Shown here piece after piece: positions 11,140 to 21,905 of a stretch of DNA of 64,000 nt. Position numbers and translations under genes: made by a program. Origin of the DNA: Impatiens glandulifera (taxonomy: Eukaryota; Streptophyta; Magnoliopsida; Ericales; Balsaminaceae); the NCBI RefSeq assembly GCF_907164915.1, contig NC_061862.1:76213718-76277717 (forward strand), written 5' to 3'. How positions within the stretch are numbered: the stretch's first letter is position 1; each line of letters begins with the position of its first letter. The notes under the pieces were generated by a model. It was not told where the DNA came from. It was given only the letters and a program-made list of their open reading frames with translations, and searched no databases.

Positions 11140-11782
11140 TGTCACGGGCAGAAACTCGGTCACCGAATATTCTCTCGTCCCGCGCGGCACTAGGCTAGAT
11201 TGCCACAATCCTAGCTAGTCAGCCTCTTAAAATATACAAAAAGATGGAACAATTTGAGAGAGAAAGAGCTTGGAGAATATCTTGTTTATTGCTTACAAGA
11301 GTGAGGTATTACAAGTGTTGAGTTGTGGAGTCCTATGACCTAGACTTGTTTATATACAAGTGGGAAGATCATTCTAGATCTTCCTTGTCCTAGACATTTC
11401 TAGACTCTTCTATTATTAAAATAACCCTAAGAATTCCTAGAGGTTTCTAGAGAATTCTACTAGCACCTATACATGAGAACTCCTAGAGACTTCTAGAGAG
11501 TTCTCCACCTTACATACAAAAAAGAACTTCCTAGAGAATTCTAGAAAGTTCCATGACCCTATTTACAAAAGAGGAACTCCTAGAGAATTCTAGAGAGTTC
11601 CATAACATCATTCACAAAAGGGGAACTCCTAGAGAAATCTAGAGAGTTCCATGACTGACCAAAATCCAGGAACTCCTAGAGGATTCTAGATAGTTCCATA
11701 TGTGACCACAACAATCCAGAATATTCTAGAAAATGCACCTTGTGGGATTGCCATATGCACCCCATACCAATGGGCCGTGACA
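11140..11782 (-). repeat. 3' LTR of the TR-GAG-like element
   Basis: 643 bp, TG...CA ends, nearly identical to 14018-14660. It contains a run of about 50-60-bp repeats (about 11474-11700), each centred on an imperfect palindrome like CTCCTAGAGAATTCTAGAGA and ending GTTCCAT. Confidence 0.95.
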
Positions 11783-11795
11783 TTCTCCCCCACCT
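11783..11795 (-). other. Polypurine tract
   Basis: The minus strand reads GGTGGGGGAGAA directly before the 3' LTR, the expected plus-strand primer for reverse transcription. Confidence 0.8.
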
Positions 11796-13979
11796 AAGTC
11801 GTGGCCGACCTCGACACGACCTTAGAACGATGCATGGTGATCTTCTTCCCGGTGTCCCCTAAGTGCTCCTCCTTCCCTTTGCACGTCACGGCATCAGGTG
11901 CACTTATGGCTGCCAGCTCCAACCGATATGAGACGTTCCCCACACGTCTCTCGATCGAAAACGGTCCCTCGAATCTGCGCACAAGCCCCTTGAGCACAGA
12001 CCGCAGAGTCTTCAACTGTTGCGAGGGCAACTTCCCCTTTCCACCGTCCCCTTTCTCGACTGCACGCCCTGCATCCTTACTCATGGACTTGACGCGAGTG
12101 AAGGCGGACTGACTTTGGCCCACGTTGTCTGTGGCCAAACTTTGTAGATCTGATGGTTTCGTGCCTTTATCTTTGAGCCTCTCGAAGACCTTGCACCTCC
12201 TTTGGACTTCCTTGGGTACTTGTCCTTTCCCCTTGATACCGTCCCCATCATCCACCTTAGCAAAAGTGGTAAAAGCCCCTTTTCCACATTTGCGACCTCG
12301 GCTGAATCGCATTGCCGAGAACATGCCTATTCCCTCGGATTCTCTCCTTGTTGGGATCACACTAGACTTCCCGTGATCCACAATGATTAAGGAATTGGAA
12401 TAAGGCATTATGCAAGCGCGTACCTGATCGCACCATTGTAATCCCAACACTACTTCGTAGTCTTCCATTGGGACCAAGGTAAACGAGACTGTCCCATACC
12501 AATCTCCGATCCTAGTGTGCACTTTCCTAGCCTCCCCGACCACCGGCTTGGCTACATCAAAGGACTTCACCGTCCCTTTTGTTGGGCTGATCCGCAGACC
12601 CAACGCCTTGGCTACTCCTTCTCGCATGAAGTTGTGCGTAGCCCCTGTATCCACTAGTGCCTTAATGCGTCTTCCCCCGATCCAAGCTTCCACGAACAAA
12701 GAGCCACTCTTAGTTCCCTTGATCGGCTTCGCAACACTAGTCTTCGCAGCGTTGAGCAGTCTCAAGGATTCCACCCGAGTCCCTTCCTCTTCCTCGGAAG
12801 ACTCGTGTCCTTTCACTGCTGCAACTTTTTCCCCCTTGAACGGGCACATAAACTTTATGTGATTATGGGCACCACAAATTTGACACACTCTTGGCTTACC
12901 CGAGTCGTCGGTTTTCCCCACAGAGTTGTTATGTGCATGCCCCTTCTTAGGTGGGCGGTCTCCCCCACGATTTTCCTCCTCGTCCCTGAGGATCTTCGGC
13001 CTATCCACAGACACTTTGAGCTCTAACAGTCTTTCTGCAACCGTGATTGCCTCGGAGACGTCCCGCACCTTGGCCCTTTGCAGCTCCAACTGCGCCCAAG
13101 TCTTAAGGCCATTCACAAACGCGAACAGGGCCTCCTGTTCCGTTAGACTAAGTAACTCGAGCATCAACTCCTGGAACTCCTTCACATACTCCTTGATGCT
13201 CTTGTTGTGCACAAGTTGATTCAACCTTTTCCTAGCCTCGAACTCGGCGTTCTCTGGGAAGAATTGGTGCTTGAACTCGGTCTTGAAGTCCTCCCACGTC
13301 TCCATTCGCAACGTACCTCGTTCAATATCTACTTCTCGCCTCCTCCACCACAGTAGTGCCATCTCTTGCAAGAAGAAAGGTGCTGTCTCCAACTTGCCAC
13401 GATCATCTAGTATGTTTGATGCCCGAAAGTACCTCTCCATGTTCCAAAGGAAGTCCTCCACTTCCCTTGCACTCCTCGAGCCTTTGAATGGAGTTGGCTT
13501 AGGACATCCATTCGTTGAGGTGCCGCACCTCTATGTTCCCCTCCATTCCTCCCAATCCGCCTTTCCATAGCGTCGAACCTCCCCATTATCTCCCTTCGGA
13601 GAGCGTCGATCCTCGCATGGACTTCTCCCCGGATTGTCTCGAGCACTTCATGGCGGATATCATTGACCTCCCCTCGAACCGATCCCAGCACTTCGTCACG
13701 AATGCTCCGGTTCATATTGTTAATGACCCCCATCACCTCGTTCTCAAACTTTTCACCAGCCTCATCCAACTCCGCCACCTTGTCGGCCACCGTGCTGAAC
13801 TCCTCGAGAGCTTCTTGATGCTCGCTCATGCTTTCCTCAAGCCGGGTCACCCGCGCTTCCATGGCAGCATTCCTCTCAACGGACTTGTCCCTCTTGGACC
13901 TCTTGTCCTTCTGTTCGCCGGTCGAAACCTTCGTGACTTTGGAACTTGAATCCATCTCTTCTTTCAAATGCGGAAGCAC
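11794..13979 (-). CDS. Gag-protease polyprotein of the TR-GAG-like element (one frameshift)
   Basis: The first frame (13979-13407, start ATG at 13979) is a charged coiled-coil N-terminus. The second is open to 11794 from a TAG near 13531. The gag homology passes from the first to the second around 13500-13530, so a frameshift is present. The second frame holds a gypsy capsid domain (WRRREVDIERG, WEDFKTEFKHQFFPENAEFE), a CCHC knuckle (CQICGAHNHIKFMC), and a retropepsin-like protease (ALVDTGATHNFM). After a Lys/Gly-rich linker comes a piece like the post-integrase region (GLVRRFEGPFSIERRVGNVS). No reverse transcriptase motif is found. GC content is visibly higher than in the surroundings. Mobility would need enzymes supplied by another gypsy element. 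Confidence 0.85.
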
Positions 13980-14003
13980 AAACGTGGGTGCGATAACACT
14001 TTC

Positions 14004-14015
14004 GCTCTGATACCA
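14004..14015 (-). other. Primer-binding site, initiator tRNA-Met type
   Basis: The minus strand reads TGGTATCAGAGC two bases inside the 5' LTR. Confidence 0.9.
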
Positions 14016-14017
14016 CT

Positions 14018-14660
14018 TGTCACGGGCAGAAACTCGGTCACCGAATATTCTCTCGTCCCGCGCGGCACTAGGCTAGATTGCCACAATCCTAGCTAGTCAG
14101 CCTCTTAAAATATACAAAAAGATGGAACAATTTGAGAGAGAAAGAGCTTGGAGAATATCTTGTTTATTGCTTACAAGAGTGAGGTATTACAAGTGTTGAG
14201 TTGTGGAGTCCTGTGACCTAGACTTGTTTATATACAAGTGGGAAGATCATTCTAGATCTTCCTTGTCCTAGACATTTCTAGACTCTTCTATTATTAAACT
14301 AACCCTAAGAATTCCTAGAGGTTTCTAGAGAATTCTACTAGCACCTATACATGAGAACTCCTAGAGACTTCTAGAGAGTTTTCCACCTTACATACAAAAA
14401 AGAACTTCCTAAAGAATTCTAGAAAGTTCCATGACCCTATTTACAAAAGAGGAACTCCTAGAGAATTCTAGAGAGTTCCATAACATCATTCACAAAAGGG
14501 GAACTCCTAGAGAAATCTAGAGAGTTCCATGACTGACCAAAATCCAGGAACTCCTAGAGGATTCTAGATAGTTCCATATGTGACCACAACAATCTAGAAT
14601 ATTCTAGAAAATGCACCTTGTGGGCTTGCCATATGCACCCCATACCAATGGGCCGTGACA
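14018..14660 (-). repeat. 5' LTR of the TR-GAG-like element
   Basis: 643 bp, same length and ends as the other LTR, with about six substitutions. It is followed on the minus strand by a 2-nt spacer and the primer-binding site. Confidence 0.95.
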
Positions 14661-14664
14661 TTAG

Positions 14665-15634
14665 GCCCACTAAAATTTAATTTATCCTTCAAAAATATTA
14701 TTAATTCAATTTTGAATTAACTTTTAAAATTTTATAAATAAGTCTAATTTAACTAAACTGATTAAACTCTAATGTTTAAAATTTACAATATTGATTTTTT
14801 ACAATTTTAAGTTTATAAATTATTTTAATTTTATGATTCTAAAGAAATAAACTAAAATAAATTTATATTTTATATAATATAGTTTTTTTTTTAAATTTCT
14901 ATGCAGATAATTTTTATACAGAGATCTGAATGAAAAATAAAATAAAAATGAACTATATTATATTACACCATACTTTTTCAATTATATATATATATTAAAA
15001 TTAATAAAATAAAATAAAAATATTGGACTTTTGAAGTAAATGATGGAGTCAATGGACCCCTCTTCTGATGCCGATTTGGTCATCCTCGAAATGATTGTTT
15101 ATCTACACGTGTCCCGTAGTAATTATCTTGAACAATAAGCCCATTTCTAATCAAATTTTGGTGATAAAAATAAATATTTTTTTTTCCAATTTTTACTTTA
15201 TATTTTTTAAAATTAGAATAGTAATTTTTTAATTTTTAAGAATTACTTGTAGTTAAATTTGATTAAATGGAAGAAAGCACAGTCCTCTCTCTATTTTAAT
15301 CAAAGACATTTTAAGTGAATATTTAAAAAAAAAAAAACATTATTGCAAACTTAAGTGTCAAGATATTATTTAAGACTTATATTTTTTTTTATTCTAAAAA
15401 AATACTTTAAACTAAAGAAGGGTATTTACTATATACTATTATGCTTCATGGGTAAAAACAATCTTAGGGACTAAAGAGTAATTTCGGTGTTGAATTTCAC
15501 CTTTAAGGTTCATATTGCTCTATTTGTAGTTTATATTATTATATAACACTGAGAAGAGAAGAAAAGCAAACTGTGGACAACTTTTAGAGTTTTGTTTGAT
15601 GATGTGAATAAATTATAAAATTTTAATATTCGGG
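14665..15634. other. AT-rich intergenic DNA, no gene seen
   Basis: Non-coding, with poly-A/T tracts and no recognisable repeat boundary. Confidence 0.5.
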
Positions 15635-16125
15635 GCAGAATCGGGATGAAATCGGGGCGAGGCGGGGACATAAATACCATCCCCATTCAGTTTCGGAGAA
15701 AAATTGTCCCCAACCGGACAATTCGGTTCGGTTTCAAATTACAAACCATGTTAATCTAGTAAATAAATATTATTTGAAATGTTTTCTTAATGAATTATTT
15801 AGTTATAAACATAATTAAATATATTAAGTTACCTATATGTTTATTTATTCACTTTATTTTATAAGAGTAATTAAGTTATTTTTTTTATAATAATATAAAA
15901 TTTTAATATATTATATATATATATTATATTAAAAAATTCGTTTATATAATTTTATTGTATAACTTTTATTTATTTATTTTAAAAAAAAATTATTAACGGT
16001 GTCCTGTCGAACTTTCCGAAACTAAAAAAACCGAACGTTACGAAAATTGTATTAAAAAATTTTCCAAAAATAAAACTGGACGGATGGTAAATGCATTCAT
16101 GTCCCGAAGCACCCATTGCGATCCC
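15635..16125. mobile_element. Possible hAT-like MITE
   Basis: GC-rich ends in inverted orientation enclose an AT-rich core. The left part has GGGGACATAAATACCATCCC and GTTTCGGAG. The right part reversed has GGGACATGAATGCATTTACC and AGTTTCGGAAAG. The similarity is imperfect and no clear 8-bp target duplication was found, so both class and ends are tentative. Confidence 0.35.
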
Positions 16126-16193
16126 AATTAACATATTCATCTTTAAATATGCAGAGGAGTGCAGAGATAACTTACTCATCTATTATTATTCTT

Positions 16194-16202
16194 CATATAT
16201 AG
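16194..16202 (+). promoter_or_regulatory. TATA-like motif upstream of the PHD-like gene
   Basis: CATATATAG lies about 65-70 bp before the ATG at 16265, followed by a CT-rich stretch (TCTTCTTCTTCTTCTTG) typical of plant 5' leaders. Inferred from position only. Confidence 0.35.
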
Positions 16203-16264
16203 CCCATACATACATTTAAATCTTCTTCTTCTTCTTGTTTTGCTAATTAATTCTGTGAACATCC

Positions 16265-17896
16265 ATGGCGAATCTCCAGACCGTCTGCTGTATGTGCGGC
16301 GACGTTGGTTTCCCGGACAACCTCTTCCGTTGTACCAACTGCCACCACCGTTTTCAGCACTCGTAAGAAACTCTCTCTCTTTCTTTCTCATCTTATCAAT
16401 TAATATATATATATATCGCTATTTATATTTTATTAAATTTATTAGCTAATAATTATTTTTTATTTAAAGAGAATTAGTACGATCAACTTCAACTCATAGT
16501 TAGATGTGATTTATGTAAGTCTAAGCTATCTTAATTAATCAATAACTTGGGTTTTCTTTAGTTATTTTTTAGCTTCTTCTATAAATAAAGGATTCACGGT
16601 TATTTGAGACTCGAACTTAAGTTATTTTTTAAATGAAATTCAAACTTTGAATTGTCTTATATATGATTTAACTATTATAATTTTACTCATGTAAGTCTTT
16701 TTCACAAAAGAAAGAAAAAGAATGCCTAGATTCTTTGACATAGTAATTTTATTTTCTTAATTAATTTATCACACATGTACAAACAAAATAATAAGATTTT
16801 TTTTTTTTTTATTTTTCATTATATTTTTAGACGTTACACATTTTAAAGGTATTCAAACAGTATTGATCAGTTTTGAATGTGTATATCTTAAAAGAAAATA
16901 CTTAACTTAAAATACAAACGTCCAATGGGTAATCCACACACAATGTTATATCGTTATAAATTTATTTGAAAAATAAATACAAAATTTATATTTATTCAAA
17001 ATTTCTCAAATATTCCATTAGATTACACCTTTTTTTGTACGGTAACAAATTAGAATACATAAATCTCAAAAGTATTACGAAAAAAATACTTAATTTTAAA
17101 AAATATCCAAAACATATATAAATATAATTTCATTTAAAAACGTGAAAAATTAATTAAAAAAATACGTTCAAATAATATATATATTGTTTATTAATATTAT
17201 AGAGTACATAGGATCCATGGTTTAAATGAATCATCAATAGTTAAAGTATGGGAAATGTAATATTTAACTGTTTTTATTATTGAAATAAGCAAATAGTTAA
17301 ATTAACTAGTATCTTTTGAAAATTCCACTATTTCAATAACTACTAGAAGGGCCTAAATAAATCTAAGCCTTAAACATGTATACATGTATGCATAGACGAA
17401 TCTACATTTAAGCATGACAAAAAAAAAAGGTAATTTATTACCTACCAAATCTTTATATATTCAAACATTTAAAAACTAATAATAGTTATATTAGTTATCT
17501 AATGACTAGAGTGACCGTTTTTATAAATGCTACATATTATTATTTTTCTTTCATTTTTTAAAATAACTTCTAAATGAATCTCTATTATATGTATTTAGAT
17601 ATTGTAGCAATTACTATAAGGAAGTTGCAACTGAATTGTGTGATTGGTGCCAAAGCGATCAAATCAAAAGCTCATCTTCCTCGTCATCAAGACATTACAG
17701 TGCTGGTGTATCATCGAAGAACATTCCAACTATGTCCAATTCAGGATCGGAACATTCCAACAAGAACGAGACCATGATATTGCAAAGTTACACCAAAACC
17801 AATGAGAAAAAAGGTGAAAATCAAGTGTTGGCCGTCACAAAATCTTCGAGGCCTACCATAAGGAGATACAAGCTTCTCAAGGATGTTATGTGTTAA
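16265..17896 (+). CDS. Small PHD-like zinc-finger protein, two exons
   Basis: Exon 1 is 16265-16362 and exon 2 is 17599-17896, joined across a 1236-bp intron with GT (16363) and AG (17598). The joined frame is 131 codons plus stop with no interruptions. The first 55 residues carry paired cysteines and a histidine (VCCMCGDVGF, FRCTNCHHRFQHS, YCSNYY, LCDWCQS), a cross-brace pattern of a short plant PHD/FYVE-like zinc-finger family. A Ser-rich middle follows, then a basic tail (RPTIRRYKLLKDVM). The start codon has good context (catccATGGcg). The intron splits a Ser codon inside the finger. It is the only intact host gene seen, and lies between transposons. Family members are probably nuclear or protein-binding, but no specific role is established from sequence. 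Confidence 0.9.
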
Positions 17897-18012
17897 TTAG
17901 GAATTACAATATATGGTCCAATAATTAGGGTTAATGGATGTGTAAGGGCATAGTTATGAAAAAGATACCTCATGTAATTAGAATAATGTATGGTTAATTT
18001 GATAATCTTTAA

Positions 18013-18276
18013 GCCCTTCTTCTCTTCGAGTGTTTTAAAAAACTCATTCAAAATCAATTTTTCAATAATTACTTCTCAACAATCATATCACTAATTTTAT
18101 TAACCAAAATACTAAAATACCTTCAATTTTAAATTATTATTTTTTATTTTATTCATATATATCAATACCTTTAAGTCTTTTTTTTATCAAAAATAATCAT
18201 CACCCCTCAAAATCATAACCAATCATTACATTTTTCCCTCTCTAGGTTTTTTCAAAATTCCAATCCGAACAAGGCC
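18013..18276. mobile_element. Tourist-like MITE (PIF/Harbinger type)
   Basis: 264 bp, flanked by TAA on both sides (18010-18012, 18277-18279). The right end reversed reads GGCCTTGTTCGGATTGG, and the left end starts GCCCTTCTTC. The whole is a reverse-complement relative of 44883-45187. TAA duplications and GGCC-type ends fit Tourist MITEs. It lies about 120 bp after the PHD-like gene's stop codon. Confidence 0.82.
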
Positions 18277-18279
18277 TAA

Positions 18280-19110
18280 CATAAAGTTTGTATATGCTTT
18301 ATAGAAATAATGGTACTGAACGGGTTAGTATTTGCTTTATAGAAATAATGGTATTGTACGGGTTTGATATATTTGAGGTTTTATAGAGAAAACATTTACA
18401 GTTACTTTCAAAGTTTTGAAAAAAAAGAGCAAGATAAGAAACTAAAAAACAAAGAATGTTTTATCAACTATGATAAATTCAAAATCAAAACCAACAACAA
18501 CAAATCCAGAAATAAAATCATGAAAATTTTCTCAAGTATGAATTTGGATGGTCAGTTTCCTAAGTAGAACTCCAAGCAGGATTTTATGTGACTATTTGTC
18601 GCATGGTGAGGATTGACCCTCTTACGAGGGAAAGACACATGCGACAAATTGTCGCCTGATATCTTGTCTATTGTCACCCGATATCTTGTCTCGTAGAACT
18701 CGTACAAGAAACATTTAGAGTAAGTCATTAACATCAATAGGTGAACAATTTAAATGATATCCACTCCAAATTCATTTTTCCAAATATTCCTTGAACAATT
18801 GTTCTTATCTTTGTAGAAACACCTGGCCTCAATTCCATTAGCTTCTGTTAGAAGTGATACCAACATGTTTGTGGCATCTAGAAACAAGCATTGCTGTCCA
18901 CCTTTCACATATTCCAAAAACTTTTGTTTTCATTGAAGTAGGACACATAACTTTATCAACATATAATATTGGATCTCCCATTGTATTGTAATATTATTAT
19001 TATAATTGATTTTTTTAAAATTAAAATAATTAAAAAAAGATTATATTAATAAAAAAATGTTAATAATATACCGTTCAAAGGAGAAGTAATGTCAAATTAA
19101 TTATCCATTC
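18280..19110. other. AT-rich intergenic DNA with a 12-bp hairpin
   Basis: No gene is supported. A duplicated phrase 'tttgctttatagaaataatggtat' occurs near 18294 and 18331. A perfect 12-bp inverted repeat (ATTTGTCGCATG at 18594-18605, complement at 18638-18649, 32-nt loop) is followed by two copies of 'cgatatcttgtct'-like sequence. Confidence 0.5.
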
Positions 19111-19111
19111 T

Positions 19112-19250
19112 TCTAGCTTAGCAGCAATAAGAGGTGGATACTAACCTCAGTTCCTGGTTCGAGTCCAGTAAACCACAAATTCTGCACCTGATAAATAGTT
19201 AGTTAAGTATATTAGCGGACTGACTACATACTTAATTTGTTGTCTTTATT
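19112..19250 (+). repeat. SINE-like repeat (tRNA-related)
   Basis: The best-preserved member of the family seen at 8300-8735. It has an A-box-like TAGCTTAGCAG at 19114-19124 and a B-box-like GGTTCGAGTCC at 19155-19165, 30 bp apart, as in tRNA-derived SINEs. 'ggactgactacatacttaat' and 'gttgtc' follow at the end. Confidence 0.6.
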
Positions 19251-20878
19251 TTTTAATGTCAAACTAATTAGATTATTTCGAAATTCATGTCACATGTTGA
19301 AATATATAAATTAATAATTATTATATATTATAACCTATTATTATTGAGTTGAAATAATAAAATAAATTAATAATATTTTTCAAAAAGATGACAAAAATAA
19401 TTACACAAAAAACATATAATAAACATTGACGTATACTCTTATCAACGAAAAATATAATTTCTTTTGTGGGTAAAGTTACTGGTTATTTAATTTAATATAT
19501 ATTTTCACACATGTCCAATAAATATTAATTTATCCTCATTATCGTGGATTATGAATACTTTAGAGGTTAAACTATTTAAAATTATTAATTTAAATCTATA
19601 ATTTAATTATGCATAAATATATTAATTGATATAACTCTTGCATGCTTACCATATATTCAATCCAACAACATCTTACTCATACTCGTTTTATACTCATTTT
19701 AATGTTCAAATCAAATAAAATGCACCAATTTGATAACCAATCATTAATATATAATTTTAAATCACTCAATACCCTAATATGCACTTTGCATCTTCTGCTA
19801 CTGATTTTATATGCTACCCCTGTTTCTCCTCACAAGAAAATGGGCAATTAAGTAAAAATTAATAGTTTTTTAATATTCTAAAATGTTTGAGGGAACACAA
19901 GAAACATGTGACATCTTAGTTGTGCCTCCTTCAAAATTGAGAAAACAAACTTTACATTAAATGTGATTAAGGACTCACACATTAAATGTGGGGCTGCCGC
20001 GCTGCATATGAAACAACATATCTTCCCCGCCCCTAACACAATTTTGTTAACTAAACACATCAAAGATTTGAATGTTAGCTACAAGGTTAATCTATCCGTT
20101 TGGTTAGGTTATAACATTGTAGGTACATAAACATTGCAACTATATCTACAGTAAATTTATAGGATGTTTGGTTTTGAGGTTTGTAAATAAAGTAAAAAAA
20201 TAAATTACAAATTACACCTTAGACCATGTATAAAATTATAACCTTCACCAGTTACAAGCCTTCACAACAAATTTTATTCAATTAGTACCCTTTTTCTACC
20301 CTAAATTAGTATCCTTTTTCTATCCTAAATTATAGAAACTATGTAATTCTGCAATTGTTATTGTCTCTTCAACAATGTGTGATCAATTGAGATATTATAT
20401 AACGATAAATTAGTCAATTATCATAATGACTAATTTCTTTAACGTATGAATAAAATCATTTAATGCAATCAATTGCATTTTCATCAATTGCATTTGAAAG
20501 GTTTTAACATATGTATTTTTCATTGCATTTCATTGAAAATTTCTCATTTGCATATTGATATTAATACCCATTTAACTGATTCATTCAATTAATATTTAAT
20601 CCAAATATATTAATGTATTTTTATGCAATAAAATGCATTTTTTAAATAAATTAAACCCCACTTGGATTAATAGAAAATGCTACATTTTGCTATTTTTCCA
20701 ATATGGACAAATCCACTAACTCGATTTTATTCTTGGGACTCACCCATTTATTTTTTTTGAATTCTCATTTCCATTCATATAATGGAAATCATCTACATAG
20801 TCTAAATTCTAACAAATATATCATAATAATGAATATCGGTTATGATAGGATCGGTGTAATCAATAGAGACGGGGGGTC
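19251..20878. other. AT-rich intergenic DNA containing an empty CACTA site
   Basis: No gene is supported. Positions 19672-19720 ('catactcgttttatactcat' followed by 'tttaatgttcaaatc') match the two flanks of the CACTA elements at 21906 and 34338 joined together, so this looks like a related site without the insertion. Elsewhere only short AT-rich direct repeats such as 'caattgcatttca' near 20460-20530 were noticed. Confidence 0.5.
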
Positions 20879-21660
20879 TGACAATTGATAACAACTTATA
20901 CACTTCAGTTCAATTTTAACTCTATTAGAAGTTAAAATTTGTTTATATTTTTCGCAAATCCTTTGAACTCTTGAAACAGATTCAAGTGCGGAAATGTTCG
21001 TCGGATTTGAAGCTTTGAACCAATGAAAAATGAATGACAAAAAGTAAAGAACACAACGAGTTGTTTATGGATGTTCAGAGCAAACTCTCCTACGTCACCA
21101 TTTCTTCCAACAACCGGAAGGATATCACTAGATACTTTGAGACGAATACAACTCACTGATCTAACTAACTCTCTGTTGAACAAAACAACCTTTGTTCAAC
21201 TTACAATACACTGTTAATGACTATCAAATAGTCTAGTAACTTATCTCTCAACTTCACGTAGTGATTTACAAAATACACTTGAGAATAAAATATCTAGAGA
21301 GAGAGTAAGTTGATTAAAAAATTAAACTAGTAGAAATCTGGTAATTCAATAATGAAGAGAGAGCTTCAGCTTCTGTTTTATATATTCAGTCAACAATTTG
21401 TCCGTTGTCTTTAGGCATCAAATTATTCTTGAAAATCTTCAACGATCAAATCATTCTTTTGGACACATGTCCTCTTTCTGTTGGATGTACTATTCATGAG
21501 GTACTGGGTAGTACAACAGGAAAAGATTCTTGAGATCATGGTACTACAATGTAGTACATGCAATTTGAATTATGATGTACGTGACAGTTATTCGTTTGTT
21601 GAGCTCTGCTGCCAACTGCCTGGAGGACTCTGCTGCCACCTGCCTGGAGGAACTAATTTC
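20879..21660. other. Possible LTR-like or transposon fragment
   Basis: This is a less AT-rich, non-coding stretch beginning directly after a purine run (GAGACGGGGGG), which could be a polypurine tract before an LTR. It contains palindromes around 21479-21560 (GTACTACAATGTAGTAC) and a 24-25-bp tandem duplication (CTGCTGCCAACTGCCTGGAG, 21606-21652). No partner LTR or coding sequence is present, so the call is tentative. Confidence 0.3.
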
Positions 21661-21661
21661 C

Positions 21662-21905
21662 ATATTTTATTTGAATTTGTTAAATAAAATCTAACTCAAA
21701 TATTTTTTCTCTCTTTTACATCATCTTCCACAATCCTTTACACACATAATAATCTTACCTAATTTATTTTGTAAAAAATAGTGTAGGTTTTAATTATAAA
21801 TAGAGTGTAAAATATGAGTATCTACACTATGACATGTGTGTTGTCCCCGTATATTAACCCATGTATTATCAACACCATATTCATACTCATTTTATACTCA
21901 TATCA
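21662..21905. repeat. Left flank shared by CACTA copies A and C
   Basis: This stretch matches 61187-61418 closely (for example 'cacatcatcttccacaatcc' and 'ataaatagagtgtaaaatat'). Each copy ends directly at a CACTAG terminus, so flank and element were duplicated together. Confidence 0.8.

Larger units (their letters stand above)
11140..14660 (-). mobile_element. Complete non-autonomous gypsy-type element (TR-GAG-like)
   Basis: Two 643-bp LTRs (11140-11782 and 14018-14660) flank a 2.2-kb interior on the minus strand: primer-binding site, gag, zinc knuckle, protease, then a short stretch like the end of a gypsy integrase, then the polypurine tract. Reverse transcriptase, RNase H and the integrase core are absent. 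LTR ends are a perfect inverted TGTCACGG/CCGTGACA. The flanks share TTAG (11136-11139 and 14661-14664), a 4-bp match where 5 bp is usual. About six differences between the LTRs mark a recent insertion. This matches the class described as TR-GAG elements. Confidence 0.92.

Noticed and set aside
12515..12862. Plus-strand open frames inside the gypsy element (also 11801-12112, 13515-13949)
   Set aside because: They are antisense shadows of the gag-protease frame, kept open by its higher GC content.
19114..19165. A genuine tRNA gene, because of the A-box and B-box motifs
   Set aside because: The flanking sequence does not fold into acceptor and anticodon arms by eye, and the same motif recurs in diverged copies with a common 3' part, so a SINE-like repeat fits better.
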